Source: JAHDCJ01 sp039028895 (lineage in GTDB: Bacteria > Bacteroidota > Bacteroidia > Chitinophagales > Saprospiraceae). Taken from it: a stretch of DNA of 64,000 nt. Below, in pieces: positions 50,917 through 58,785 of the stretch. Made by a program: the position numbers and the translations under genes. Where the stretch lies: positions 1 through 64,000 of the forward strand of contig JBCCHF010000011.1 of assembly GCA_039028895.1 (NCBI GenBank), given 5' to 3'. Positions within the stretch are counted from its first letter, which is position 1. Every line of letters begins with the position of its first letter. A model generated the notes under the pieces. It did no database searches. It saw nothing but the letters and a program-made list of their open reading frames with translations, and was not told the DNA's origin.

Positions 50917-51693
50917 ATGAAAAATTCACTATTGGCGTTGATGTCCGGCTTGCTTATTTGCATCCCGATTTGGATCAGTGCCCAGAATACCTATGTAATA
51001 AATGAAAGCTCCGGAAAACTGGTGATTCACGATGTAAAAAGAGTGACATTAGTTGGTACGAGCGATAATAAAGTCACCATTGAAATTGAAGGAGATTCTT
51101 TAAACAGCCCGAAAAAAGCAAAAGGCTTGAAACTGATCAGTCCGTCAGGAATTGAAGACAACACAGGGATCGGATTGGAAGTCACTAAAGCAGGCAATAC
51201 AACTACTGTTAGAAAAGTATCCAATAGAAAAGGTAAACGCTACATTTTTAAAGTGCCTGCAAGCATGTTGGTCCATTACGAAGCGAGTGGCTGGGATGTT
51301 GGTAAACTGATCATCAAAGACGTAAAGGCTGAACTGGATGTCTCTGTAAGTTATAATCACGTCGAATTGTCAGGCGTAACTGGACCAATGGCAATCCATA
51401 CGGTTTATGGGTCGATTGATGCCAAATTTGCCACCATTAGCCAGGAAGGCCCGATTTCTCTTTACTCTGTATACAGTAGCGTCGATGTTGCCGTTCCGGC
51501 TTCCGCCAAGGCAGACTTCAAACTAAAAGCCAGTTATGGAGATGTTTACAGCGACCTCGATCTTGAATATCCTGTTAATGACGAAGGTATGAGAAACCTC
51601 AGCGGGAAAGATATGTCCGCCAAAGCAAATGGAGGTGGCGTTGACTTTACCCTGAAGTCGAGCTACGGCAATATTTACCTAAGGAAAAAATAA
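50917..51693 (+). CDS. DUF4097-like secreted protein 1
   Basis: A 258-residue exported protein (signal MKNSLLALMSGLLICIPIWISA). The body is a right-handed stack of short beta-strands (VSYNHVELSGVTGPMAIHTVYGSIDAKF ...), typical of the DUF4097 adhesin-like fold. It shares the length and motifs such as SYGDVYSDLDLEYPV with the next gene, so both come from a duplication. They follow a sigma/anti-sigma pair and are probably its structural output or sensor. Confidence 0.83.
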   Translation: MKNSLLALMSGLLICIPIWISAQNTYVINESSGKLVIHDVKRVTLVGTSDNKVTIEIEGDSLNSPKKAKGLKLISPSGIEDNTGIGLEVTKAGNTTTVRKVSNRKGKRYIFKVPASMLVHYEASGWDVGKLIIKDVKAELDVSVSYNHVELSGVTGPMAIHTVYGSIDAKFATISQEGPISLYSVYSSVDVAVPASAKADFKLKASYGDVYSDLDLEYPVNDEGMRNLSGKDMSAKANGGGVDFTLKSSYGNIYLRKK

Positions 51694-51714
51694 TCACAAC
51701 TAAATAAAAACATT

Positions 51715-52491
51715 ATGAAACGAGCAATTATCATTGTGGCGTTGGGCCTGACCTATGCTCTGTCGTTTGGACAGGAAGTACAAAAATCATTCAATATCGG
51801 TTCAACAAAAAAGGTGAGCGTAACAGCTGATTATCCCAGCGTAACCATTCATCAGGGTAGTGGGAGTGAGATGAAGGTTACTGGTACTTTCTTGTTTAAT
51901 GGCATCCCCGCTAACGATGCAGTAACCTTTAGCTGGAACAGTAGCACGGGTACTCTGAACATTGAGTCCGATATCAAGAAATGGGAGAAACTATCAGAAG
52001 AAGAGCGCGCAAAGCAAATAGACAAACTCGATTGCGAGGAGATCAAGGAGATGTGGAAAAAACAGAAATCCAACAAGTATGGTGGATGGAATTTCGAAGC
52101 AGAGGTCGCAATTTGGTTACCATCGACGGTTAGTAGCCTGGAAGTTAAATCCACATATGGTGGCATTACGATCGAAAAAGCACCAAAAAATACAGATGTG
52201 TTTAACACCTACGGGCCCATCGAGGCTTCAGCAGCTAATTCGTTCGACTCCTATAAGTTAATCTCAACATATAGTTCGGTTACCCTGAATATGCCTGGTA
52301 GCGGAAAAACGGATATCAGCCTTCAAAGTAATTATGGCGAGATTTACACCGACCTCGATTTTGACATTAACAGTGAAGAAAGTACGAACAAGGCATACAA
52401 AACTATAATTGTCGGATCGCTGAATAATGGCGGAAATAGCCATATCGAACTCTGCTCAGACTACAGCAATGTCTACCTGAAAAAATCATAA
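51715..52491 (+). CDS. DUF4097-like secreted protein 2
   Basis: A 258-residue paralogue of the preceding product, with signal MKRAIIIVALGLTYALSFG and DUF4097-type repeats (VKSTYGGITIEKAPKNTDVFNTYGPIEAS). It shares the closing NYGEIYTDLDFDI/ICSDYSNVYLKKS pattern with its neighbour. It is the last gene of the sigma-factor operon and is followed by a strong terminator. Confidence 0.83.
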   Translation: MKRAIIIVALGLTYALSFGQEVQKSFNIGSTKKVSVTADYPSVTIHQGSGSEMKVTGTFLFNGIPANDAVTFSWNSSTGTLNIESDIKKWEKLSEEERAKQIDKLDCEEIKEMWKKQKSNKYGGWNFEAEVAIWLPSTVSSLEVKSTYGGITIEKAPKNTDVFNTYGPIEASAANSFDSYKLISTYSSVTLNMPGSGKTDISLQSNYGEIYTDLDFDINSEESTNKAYKTIIVGSLNNGGNSHIELCSDYSNVYLKKS

Positions 52492-52599
52492 ATCGGCACT
52501 ATAAGACACCATTTGATTTTGTGTTTAGAGCGTGTTCGGGGTTTGTTTCCAAACGAATTCAAAATACGCTCTTAGCAATAGCATGAGGTTGAACCTCGT

Positions 52600-52634
52600 A
52601 AGCGAGACTTCAGAAATGGAGTCTCGCTTTTTTT
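52600..52634 (+). terminator. Rho-independent terminator
   Basis: AAGCGAGACTTC (52600-52611) pairs with GGAGTCTCGCTT (52618-52629) at 11 of 12 positions, followed by TTTTT. A small GAGGTT-G-AACCTC hairpin (52585-52597) lies just before. It closes the sigma-factor operon. Confidence 0.85.
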
Positions 52635-52765
52635 ATAAAAAAGTTAATCCTGTAAATCCTGTCAAAAAAATATTCAATGGGATAAAAGTTAAATTTAGTT
52701 AAGGTTGCCTTACGCTTTAGCCACAGGCGTTATTTTCACTGATAACCAAAATCTCCTTCCGGAAA

Positions 52766-53275
52766 ATGAAAAACAAGACTTTACCTTTAACGCTTTTCCT
52801 GGTCATCATCCTTTCTGCGACATTCTACAATTGTACTGAAGCCACATTTGATGAAGCAGCAGCAAAAGCAGAAATCCTCGAATTACATCATTTGCAGAAA
52901 AAATTCCATGTCGATAAAATGGTCGATGAATTTGCGAACCTTTTAGCCGACAATCATATTTCGGTAAATAGAGGCAGAATTTCCGCGCCCACAAGAGAGG
53001 AAAATGCCAAGAGATTTTCCAGCTATTTTTCAGCGGTTGAGTTTGAGAAATGGGATGATCTCAAACCACCTGTAATTCGTTTTTCCGATGATGGCTCCAT
53101 GGCCTACACCATCGTAAATAAAGAAGTTACTGTGACCTACGACGGAGAAGAAGATCAAAAAGTCCGAGAGACTGTAGAATATTCATGGGTTGCTATCTAC
53201 AAAAAGTATCCGGATGGATGGAAAATTGATTGTGTCGCTTCAACTAATTTGGAGCCTCAACAAGAAATTTTATAA
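52766..53275 (+). CDS. SnoaL-like (NTF2-fold) lipoprotein
   Basis: A 169-residue lipoprotein (signal ending FYNCTE) with an NTF2/SnoaL-like fold: AAAKAEILELHHLQKKFHVDKMVDEFANLLADNHI, SDDGSMAYTIVNKEVTVTY and YSWVAIYKKYPDGWKIDCVAS. DUF4440/SnoaL-like domains of this type bind small ligands or serve as accessory domains; no substrate can be named. It is monocistronic. Confidence 0.82.
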   Translation: MKNKTLPLTLFLVIILSATFYNCTEATFDEAAAKAEILELHHLQKKFHVDKMVDEFANLLADNHISVNRGRISAPTREENAKRFSSYFSAVEFEKWDDLKPPVIRFSDDGSMAYTIVNKEVTVTYDGEEDQKVRETVEYSWVAIYKKYPDGWKIDCVASTNLEPQQEIL

Positions 53276-53306
53276 ATTTTTAAAAAAGTGTCCCCTCATT
53301 TGAATA

Positions 53307-53337
53307 TTGCTTCGTCATGTAAGTGATATTAAATTTG
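53307..53337 (+). promoter_or_regulatory. Promoter of YCII / ECF42 operon
   Basis: TTG (53307-53309) and TAAATTTG (53330-53337, an exact -7 match) are 20 bases apart. The leader to the ATG at 53382 would be about 35-40 bases. Confidence 0.65.
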
Positions 53338-53381
53338 TAAACGGAGTTTTCTTTTTAACAACTTCAAAAAACTAAAGAAAA

Positions 53382-53729
53382 ATGAAAGATTTCATGATGA
53401 TTTTCCTCGGCGCTGATTACGGAGACTTAGGCCTTTCACCTGAAGATATGCAAGCGCGAATGGGTAAATGGTGGGCATGGCACGGTAAGATGGAAGCCGC
53501 AGGCATCGTCAAAAGCGGAGAAGCCCTTCACCCAGAGGTCAAGAGAATTACCGGCCCGCAAAGAACCATTTCTGACCTCACATCAGCTGAAGTAAAGGAA
53601 TTGGTTGGTGGCTATTATGTCATCTCTGCTGAAAGCATTGATGCCGTAGTCGAGATCGCCCAGGACTTCCCTGACTATGACCTGGGAGGAACTGTCGAAA
53701 TCCGCGAAGTAATGGTTTTCGAACAATGA
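53382..53729 (+). CDS. YCII-related (DGPF) domain protein
   Basis: A 115-residue protein with a YCII/DGPF ferredoxin-like fold (MKDFMMIFLGADYGDLGLSPEDMQARMGKWWAWHGKMEAAGIV, GYYVISAESIDAVVEIAQDFPDYDLGGTVEIREVM). The stop overlaps the ATG of an ECF42-type sigma factor, the known genomic partner of this family. It may bind a small ligand that affects the sigma factor. Confidence 0.9.
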   Translation: MKDFMMIFLGADYGDLGLSPEDMQARMGKWWAWHGKMEAAGIVKSGEALHPEVKRITGPQRTISDLTSAEVKELVGGYYVISAESIDAVVEIAQDFPDYDLGGTVEIREVMVFEQ

Positions 53730-54970
53730 AAAAAGACAAAATGATGGATCATCTTTTCAGACACCAGTTTGGAAAGATGGTCTCCATCTTAACCCGCATC
53801 TTTGGACTCCACAACCTGGAAACCATTGAGGATGCAGTGCAAGACACCTTCGTCAAGGCGATGCTGTCATGGCGTAATCAAGTTCCTGATAACCCGGAAG
53901 CCTGGCTAATGCAGGCTGCTAAAAACCGGACTATCGATCTTTTTAGAAAATTATCGGCAGAACAAAAGCGAGTTCCCAAGATTGAAAACGGGCCCAGCTC
54001 CATTAAAATTCATGACCTGTTTCTCGATACCGAGATCGAAGACAGTCAATTGCGGATGATCTTTACGGCTTGTCATCCCTCTTTAAATCCCAAAGATCAG
54101 ATTTCCTTTGCTTTAAAAACAATTTCAGGTTTCAGTAGCCAGGAAATTGCATCCTCATTATTACTCAAAGAGGAAACTATCAAAAAAAGGTTGACCAGGG
54201 CAAGAAAGTCTATTACCCAACAAGAATTGGCTTTCGAAATTCCTTCCGGAAAGGAATTACCCAACCGATTGGCAAGGGTGCAGGAAGTCCTTTACCTGAT
54301 TTTCAACGAAGGCTTCCATTCTAATCGAAAGAATATCCTTATCCGAAAAGAGCTTTGTGGTGAAGCAATACGTCTTTGTAAAATGTTACTCAAAAACAAC
54401 TTTACCCGTCAGCCTTCAACGTACGCCTTATTCGCTCTGATGTGTTTTCATTCCGCAAGGTTAGACAGCAAGGTGGACGAAAACAACGAAATCATAGATC
54501 TCCGAAACCAGGACAGATCAAAATGGCATTTCCCATTGGTTAAACTCGGAAATGTAACCATGAATAAGGCGGTCGACACGGAAGCATTTACCAGCTATCA
54601 TTACGAAGCCGCCATCGCAGCTGAGCATCTGATGGCTCGTAATTTCGAATCCACCAACTGGGACAAGATACTGCAATGGTGTCAACAGCTTTATGCTTTA
54701 CAGCCTGCGCCGATCACACTTCTCAATATGGCCGTAGTGGAAATGCAACGCGAGAACCTGGATGCTGTAAAGGAGCTCCTTGACAGTATAGATCCGGTAA
54801 CATTAGAACAAAGAGCCTACCTGTATTTCGGTTCATACGCAGAATATTTTCTGAAAAAGAAAGCCTACAAAAAAGCACTCGCCGAAATCGAAAAAGCACT
54901 CGAAACGGTCAGAAACGACGCCGAACGCAACTACCTTCTGAAAAAGAAAACTGAATGGCTCCTCTCATAA
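53726..54970 (+). CDS. ECF42-type RNA polymerase sigma factor
   Basis: A 414-residue sigma factor of the ECF42 type. Regions 2 (HLFRHQFGKMVSILTRIFGLHNLETIEDAVQDTFVKAMLSWRNQ) and 4 (FALKTISGFSSQEIASSLLLKEETIKKRLTRARKSI) are followed by a large C-terminal helical extension (about 185-410) with TPR-like repeats, which takes the role of an anti-sigma factor in this group. It starts inside the stop of the YCII gene, as expected for the group. Confidence 0.92.
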   Translation: MKKDKMMDHLFRHQFGKMVSILTRIFGLHNLETIEDAVQDTFVKAMLSWRNQVPDNPEAWLMQAAKNRTIDLFRKLSAEQKRVPKIENGPSSIKIHDLFLDTEIEDSQLRMIFTACHPSLNPKDQISFALKTISGFSSQEIASSLLLKEETIKKRLTRARKSITQQELAFEIPSGKELPNRLARVQEVLYLIFNEGFHSNRKNILIRKELCGEAIRLCKMLLKNNFTRQPSTYALFALMCFHSARLDSKVDENNEIIDLRNQDRSKWHFPLVKLGNVTMNKAVDTEAFTSYHYEAAIAAEHLMARNFESTNWDKILQWCQQLYALQPAPITLLNMAVVEMQRENLDAVKELLDSIDPVTLEQRAYLYFGSYAEYFLKKKAYKKALAEIEKALETVRNDAERNYLLKKKTEWLLS

Positions 54971-55036
54971 ACCATCAACTCCAAATAGTTAACTCGGAAC
55001 AAACAACTCGGAATATTTAACTTTAAATAAAAAACC

Positions 55037-55408
55037 ATGGCATACGACGAATTCCTGGCTGACCGCATGCGACAAGCATTCAAAGAAAAAAATACGGCAT
55101 TCGAAGAGAAAAAGATGTTTGCAGGCCTGTGTTTTATGGTTGATGGAAAGATGTGTGCCGGTGTTCATTTCGATAAAAAGAAAAATATAGACCTCATCAT
55201 GGCACGAATTGGTCCTGACGCTACAGAAGTCGCCCTCAAGCGGGAAGGCTGCCATCCCATGGATTTTACTGGTCGTCCAATGAAAGGCTATGTTTTTATT
55301 TCCCCTGAGGGTTTTGATACCGACGAAGACCTGGAGCATTGGATCCAATTGTGCATAGATTTCAACCCTTTGGCGAAAGCCAGTAAAAAAAGAAAGAAGA
55401 AATCGTAA
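55037..55408 (+). CDS. TfoX N-terminal-domain protein
   Basis: A 123-residue protein with a TfoX/Sxy N-terminal domain: AYDEFLADRMRQAFKE, KKMFAGLCFMVDGKMCAGVHFDK and MDFTGRPMKGYVFISPEGFDTDEDLEHWI. It lacks the C-terminal TfoX domain, as do many stand-alone Bacteroidota copies. It follows the ECF42 gene after 66 bases. The lysine-rich C-terminal tail (KASKKRKKKS) may touch nucleic acid. A direct role in competence is not shown. Confidence 0.87.
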   Translation: MAYDEFLADRMRQAFKEKNTAFEEKKMFAGLCFMVDGKMCAGVHFDKKKNIDLIMARIGPDATEVALKREGCHPMDFTGRPMKGYVFISPEGFDTDEDLEHWIQLCIDFNPLAKASKKRKKKS

Positions 55409-55438
55409 CTGCAACCCTCGCAAAAATCGATTGTCTTT

Positions 55439-55459
55439 CATAGAAAACACGTTTCTATG
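55439..55459. promoter_or_regulatory. Inverted repeat covering the S41 gene start codon
   Basis: CATAGAAA (55439-55446) and TTTCTATG (55452-55459) are perfect inverted arms around ACACG. The right arm includes the ATG (55457-55459) of the next gene. It could be an operator, or a hairpin in the message that limits translation. Confidence 0.4.
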
Positions 55460-57118
55460 AAAGCAATTCTAACCTTCGTTCTTCTCTCACTCTTCACAAT
55501 TACAGCTACAGCACAGATCGGCATTTCTGCTAAAGAATGGCAGGAAGACCTGCGTTTTTTGCAGAATACAGTACACGAGCAATATGCTTTTTTGTTCAAA
55601 AAGACGACGGCCAAGGAATTTGATGCAGCAGTCGAAAAATTGTACAATGAGATTCCTTCGATGGAAGAGCACGAAGTCATTATTGGACTTGCTCGGATCG
55701 TTGCTCTTTTTGAGTATGGCCATACCCGTTTAGGCTATGGTTCGTGGTTTGGTCAAAAACCTTATCGCTTTACCCGCATGCCTTACAATCTCTATCAATT
55801 TAGTGATGGCATTTATATCCAGGGATGTCATAAGGACTATGAAAAAGCGCTTGGCGCAAAGGTGCTTAAAATAGAAGGTCATGATATCAACAAGGCTATC
55901 TCTGCGATCAAACCGGTGTTCCCGGTTGAAAACGAACAATTCTTTAAGGCATGGGGCCTTGAAGTACTCGGCGCTCCTGAAGCATTACATGCACAAGGAC
56001 TTACTGACAAGTTTTCCAATACGGTTACCCTGACTTTGGAAAAAGACGGCAAGACATTCGATCAAACTTTTTCGGAAGTTGATGTAACCCGTTTCCCGGG
56101 AAGCTATGGCTTAATAACTGAAAATGGTGATTGGTTAGATGCACGCGACAACAGCACCAACCCGCATTATCTTAAAAACCTGGATCGCATATACTACTAT
56201 GAATATCTGGCTGAAGAAAAGACGGTTTATGTTAGACACAGTCAAATTCAGGATGATCCGTCGGAAGATATTCCCACTTTCTATGACCGTCTTTTCAAGT
56301 TTGTTGAAGATAACGAGGTAGAAAAACTGGTACTTGATGTCAGACTCAATGGTGGTGGCAACAATTATAAAAACAAACCTATCGTTACCGGAATTATTGA
56401 GACAGAAAAGATCAACCAGGTAGGTAAATTATTTGTGATCATAGGTCGCAGAACGTTTTCAGCCTGTCAGAATCTGGTTAACGAATTAGATAACTATACC
56501 AAGGCAATTTTCGTAGGTGAACCAACAGCCGAAAACATAAATTTTTATGGTGATAATCGCAGGGTAGCACTGCCAAACAGCAAAATACCGGCCTTCTTGT
56601 CGTTTGCATGGTGGCAAGACAAACCCCAATGGGAAAACGACGACTGGCTGGCGCCTCATTTCGCAGTCGACATGACTTTTGAAGAGTTTGCGACAAACCA
56701 GGATCCGGTGCTCGAGGCTATTCTTAATTTCGGGGAAGACAATTTCATTCTTGACCCTATGGCTTACCTGACGAATCTGTATCAAACTGGTCAACAAGAG
56801 AAGTTACAATCTGAGGCAGTGCGAATGGTCTCCAGTCCTGCTTACCAGTTTTTCGATTTTGAAAGTGAGTTTAATCAATTAGGGTATCAGTTACTAAATG
56901 CTGGTGATATTGAAACGGCTATGGCTGTTTTCGGGTTTGTTGTCCAGTTGTTTCCTGACTCAGCCAATGCGTACGATAGTTTTGCAGAAGGTCACTGGCG
57001 CGCAGGTCAGGTTGAGAAAGCCAAAGAACTCTACAACAAAGCCATTTCGATGGATCCCGACGGCCCAATCGGCGACAATGCGCGGATGATGCTAGAAAGG
57101 ATCGATAAGGGGGAATAG
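55457..57118 (+). CDS. S41 family peptidase-like protein with TPR tail
   Basis: A 553-residue exported protein (signal MKAILTFVLLSLFTITATA). The middle has the S41 fold: VEKLVLDVRLNGGGNNYKNKP and the Ser-containing GRRTFSACQNLVNELDNYTKAIFVGEPTAEN. The C-terminal hundred residues are TPR repeats (LGYQLLNAGDIETAMAVFGFVVQLFPDSANAYDSFAEGHWRAGQVEKAKELYNKAI). The usual PDZ domain of tail-specific proteases is missing. It should cut peptides in the periplasm. A strong hairpin closes it at 57164. Confidence 0.87.
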   Translation: MKAILTFVLLSLFTITATAQIGISAKEWQEDLRFLQNTVHEQYAFLFKKTTAKEFDAAVEKLYNEIPSMEEHEVIIGLARIVALFEYGHTRLGYGSWFGQKPYRFTRMPYNLYQFSDGIYIQGCHKDYEKALGAKVLKIEGHDINKAISAIKPVFPVENEQFFKAWGLEVLGAPEALHAQGLTDKFSNTVTLTLEKDGKTFDQTFSEVDVTRFPGSYGLITENGDWLDARDNSTNPHYLKNLDRIYYYEYLAEEKTVYVRHSQIQDDPSEDIPTFYDRLFKFVEDNEVEKLVLDVRLNGGGNNYKNKPIVTGIIETEKINQVGKLFVIIGRRTFSACQNLVNELDNYTKAIFVGEPTAENINFYGDNRRVALPNSKIPAFLSFAWWQDKPQWENDDWLAPHFAVDMTFEEFATNQDPVLEAILNFGEDNFILDPMAYLTNLYQTGQQEKLQSEAVRMVSSPAYQFFDFESEFNQLGYQLLNAGDIETAMAVFGFVVQLFPDSANAYDSFAEGHWRAGQVEKAKELYNKAISMDPDGPIGDNARMMLERIDKGE

Positions 57119-57163
57119 AGGTTTAGCGTAAAGAATTTTTTAAACGCGGAAAAGAATATCTAT

Positions 57164-57200
57164 TACGGCATTTAAGGAATTTTATTCCTTAAATGCCGTA
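57164..57200 (+). terminator. Perfect 17-bp hairpin after S41 gene
   Basis: TACGGCATTTAAGGAAT (57164-57180) and ATTCCTTAAATGCCGTA (57184-57200) pair perfectly around TTT, and the strand continues TTTATAATAAG. The stem is A/T-rich and the T-run short, so termination strength is uncertain. A CTCTGCG repeat trace follows at 57211-57240. Confidence 0.6.
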
Positions 57201-57295
57201 TTTATAATAAGCACTCTGCGTCTTCACCCCTCCACGTGAAACAAGTTGAGTAAACAATAAGCTTATCACCAAAAAAATACCTGTCAATTTTTCGG

Positions 57296-57326
57296 TTGCC
57301 AACAGCTTTTGACTACCTTTTATTTG
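57296..57326 (+). promoter_or_regulatory. Promoter candidate of ada
   Basis: TTG (57296-57298) is followed after 20 bases by TTTATTTG (57319-57326), one base off the TAnnTTTG -7 consensus. The leader to ATG 57339 would be very short. Confidence 0.4.
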
Positions 57327-57338
57327 TAGAAAAAAATC

Positions 57339-58391
57339 ATGTTAGTCACCAATAAAAATTCACAGAAAAAATACTATAAAGCGTTAGTTGAAAAAGACAG
57401 CGCTTATATCGGTTTGTTTTATGCAGGGGTAAAAACAACTGGTATTTTTTGCATTCCGACCTGTAGGGCACGAAAGCCCAAATTTGAGAATGTGGAATTT
57501 TTTACAGAAATGAATGACGCGCTGCAAAATGGGTACCGACCATGTAAAATATGTAAGCCTACCGAAAATGCCTATGAAACACCTGAGCCCGTACAGAAAG
57601 CGTTATCCCTGCTTAAGGCATCGCCGAAAGAAAAAATAAAAGACGAAAACTTACGTCAAAACGGAATTCAACCAGAGAAAGTTAGACGATGGTTCCAAAA
57701 ACATTATGGGATTACCTTCCAGGCTTATCAGCGCATGTTGCGGATTAATAATGCCTTCCAGGAGTTGCAAAATGGTAACAGCGTTACTGACTCGGCCTTC
57801 GGGATTGGCTATGAATCTCTAAGCGGATTTGGATACACCTTCAAAAGGATGATAGGCAGTTCGCCTGAAACTGGCAAACATAAAAATGTCATCCTGATAA
57901 CAAGATTTACCACACCACTCGGCCCCATGTACGCCTGCGCCACAGAACAGGGAGTTTGCTTGCTGGAATTCGCCGATCGTAAGATTCTCGAAAAAGAGTT
58001 TAGCGATTTGCAAAGAAGACTAGACGCCATTATCCTCGCCGGAGAAAATCAGCACCTTGCACAATTGAAAATTGAGCTTGAAGAATATTTCGCCGGACAA
58101 CGGCAACAGTTTGAAGTAAGTTTGCATACACCGGGTACTGAATTCCAACAGGCAGCATGGCGAGTCTTACATAGCATCCCTTACGGAAAAACAGCTTCAT
58201 ACCAACAGCAAGCGATCAAGCTGGAAAACCCCAACGCCGTTAGAGCTGTAGCAGCTGCTAATGGTCAGAACCGTATCGCCATCATCATCCCCTGCCACCG
58301 TGTCATTGGGAAAAATGGCAAACTAACTGGCTATGGAGGCGGCCTTGAAAGGAAGAAATGGCTCCTGGAACACGAACAGAGTAAACTCTAA
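57339..58391 (+). CDS. ada: Bifunctional transcriptional activator / DNA repair protein Ada
   Basis: A 350-residue Ada protein. The N-terminal Zn domain has Cys38, Cys42, Cys69 and Cys72 (IFCIPTCRARKP ... YRPCKICKP); Cys38 is the usual methyl acceptor for phosphotriesters. The middle part is an AraC-type helix-turn-helix (QNGIQPEKVRRWFQKHYGITFQAYQRMLRINNAFQEL). The C-terminal alkyltransferase ends in IIPCHRVIG with acceptor Cys319, which removes methyl from O6-methylguanine. Methylation should turn it into an activator of its own gene. It stands alone. Confidence 0.95.
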   Translation: MLVTNKNSQKKYYKALVEKDSAYIGLFYAGVKTTGIFCIPTCRARKPKFENVEFFTEMNDALQNGYRPCKICKPTENAYETPEPVQKALSLLKASPKEKIKDENLRQNGIQPEKVRRWFQKHYGITFQAYQRMLRINNAFQELQNGNSVTDSAFGIGYESLSGFGYTFKRMIGSSPETGKHKNVILITRFTTPLGPMYACATEQGVCLLEFADRKILEKEFSDLQRRLDAIILAGENQHLAQLKIELEEYFAGQRQQFEVSLHTPGTEFQQAAWRVLHSIPYGKTASYQQQAIKLENPNAVRAVAAANGQNRIAIIIPCHRVIGKNGKLTGYGGGLERKKWLLEHEQSKL

Positions 58392-58439
58392 TATTTGAAA
58401 TTCTTTATCTTCAGTAAGTTAAAATCAAACTTATTGATC

Positions 58440-58745
58440 ATGTCAGACCTCAGAGAACGTAAATTTTGGTCAGGCCTCCTCGAAAAGGTGTTAAAGATTA
58501 TCCTCAAAAACCTGGGCATTAACTCGAGGCCACCAACTCACAACCAACACGTAGTGCCTCACGAAGATGGCTGGGCTGTAAAAGGCGAGGGAAATGAACG
58601 GTACACGGCAGTCTATAAATACCAGGATGATGCCATTGATCGCGCAAAAGAAATTGCGAAGAACTATAACTCATCAGTGATTATCCACAGGAAAGACGGC
58701 TCGATCAGAGACAGAATTAGCTATAAAGAGAAAGAAAAAAAATAA
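58440..58745 (+). CDS. DUF2188 domain protein
   Basis: A 101-residue protein. I start it at 58440 (MSDLRERKFWSGLLEKVLK), since the earlier frame start at 58395 adds an unlikely hydrophobic stretch without a start context. The C-terminal half (HVVPHEDGWAVKGEGNERYTAVYKYQDDAIDRAKEIAKNYNSSVIIHRKDGSIRDRISY) is the DUF2188 domain, common in small bacterial proteins of unknown function. It follows ada by 48 bases. Confidence 0.85.
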   Translation: MSDLRERKFWSGLLEKVLKIILKNLGINSRPPTHNQHVVPHEDGWAVKGEGNERYTAVYKYQDDAIDRAKEIAKNYNSSVIIHRKDGSIRDRISYKEKEKK

Positions 58746-58785
58746 CCACAAACTTAATTTCCAAATCAAGTCCACAATAAACTGT

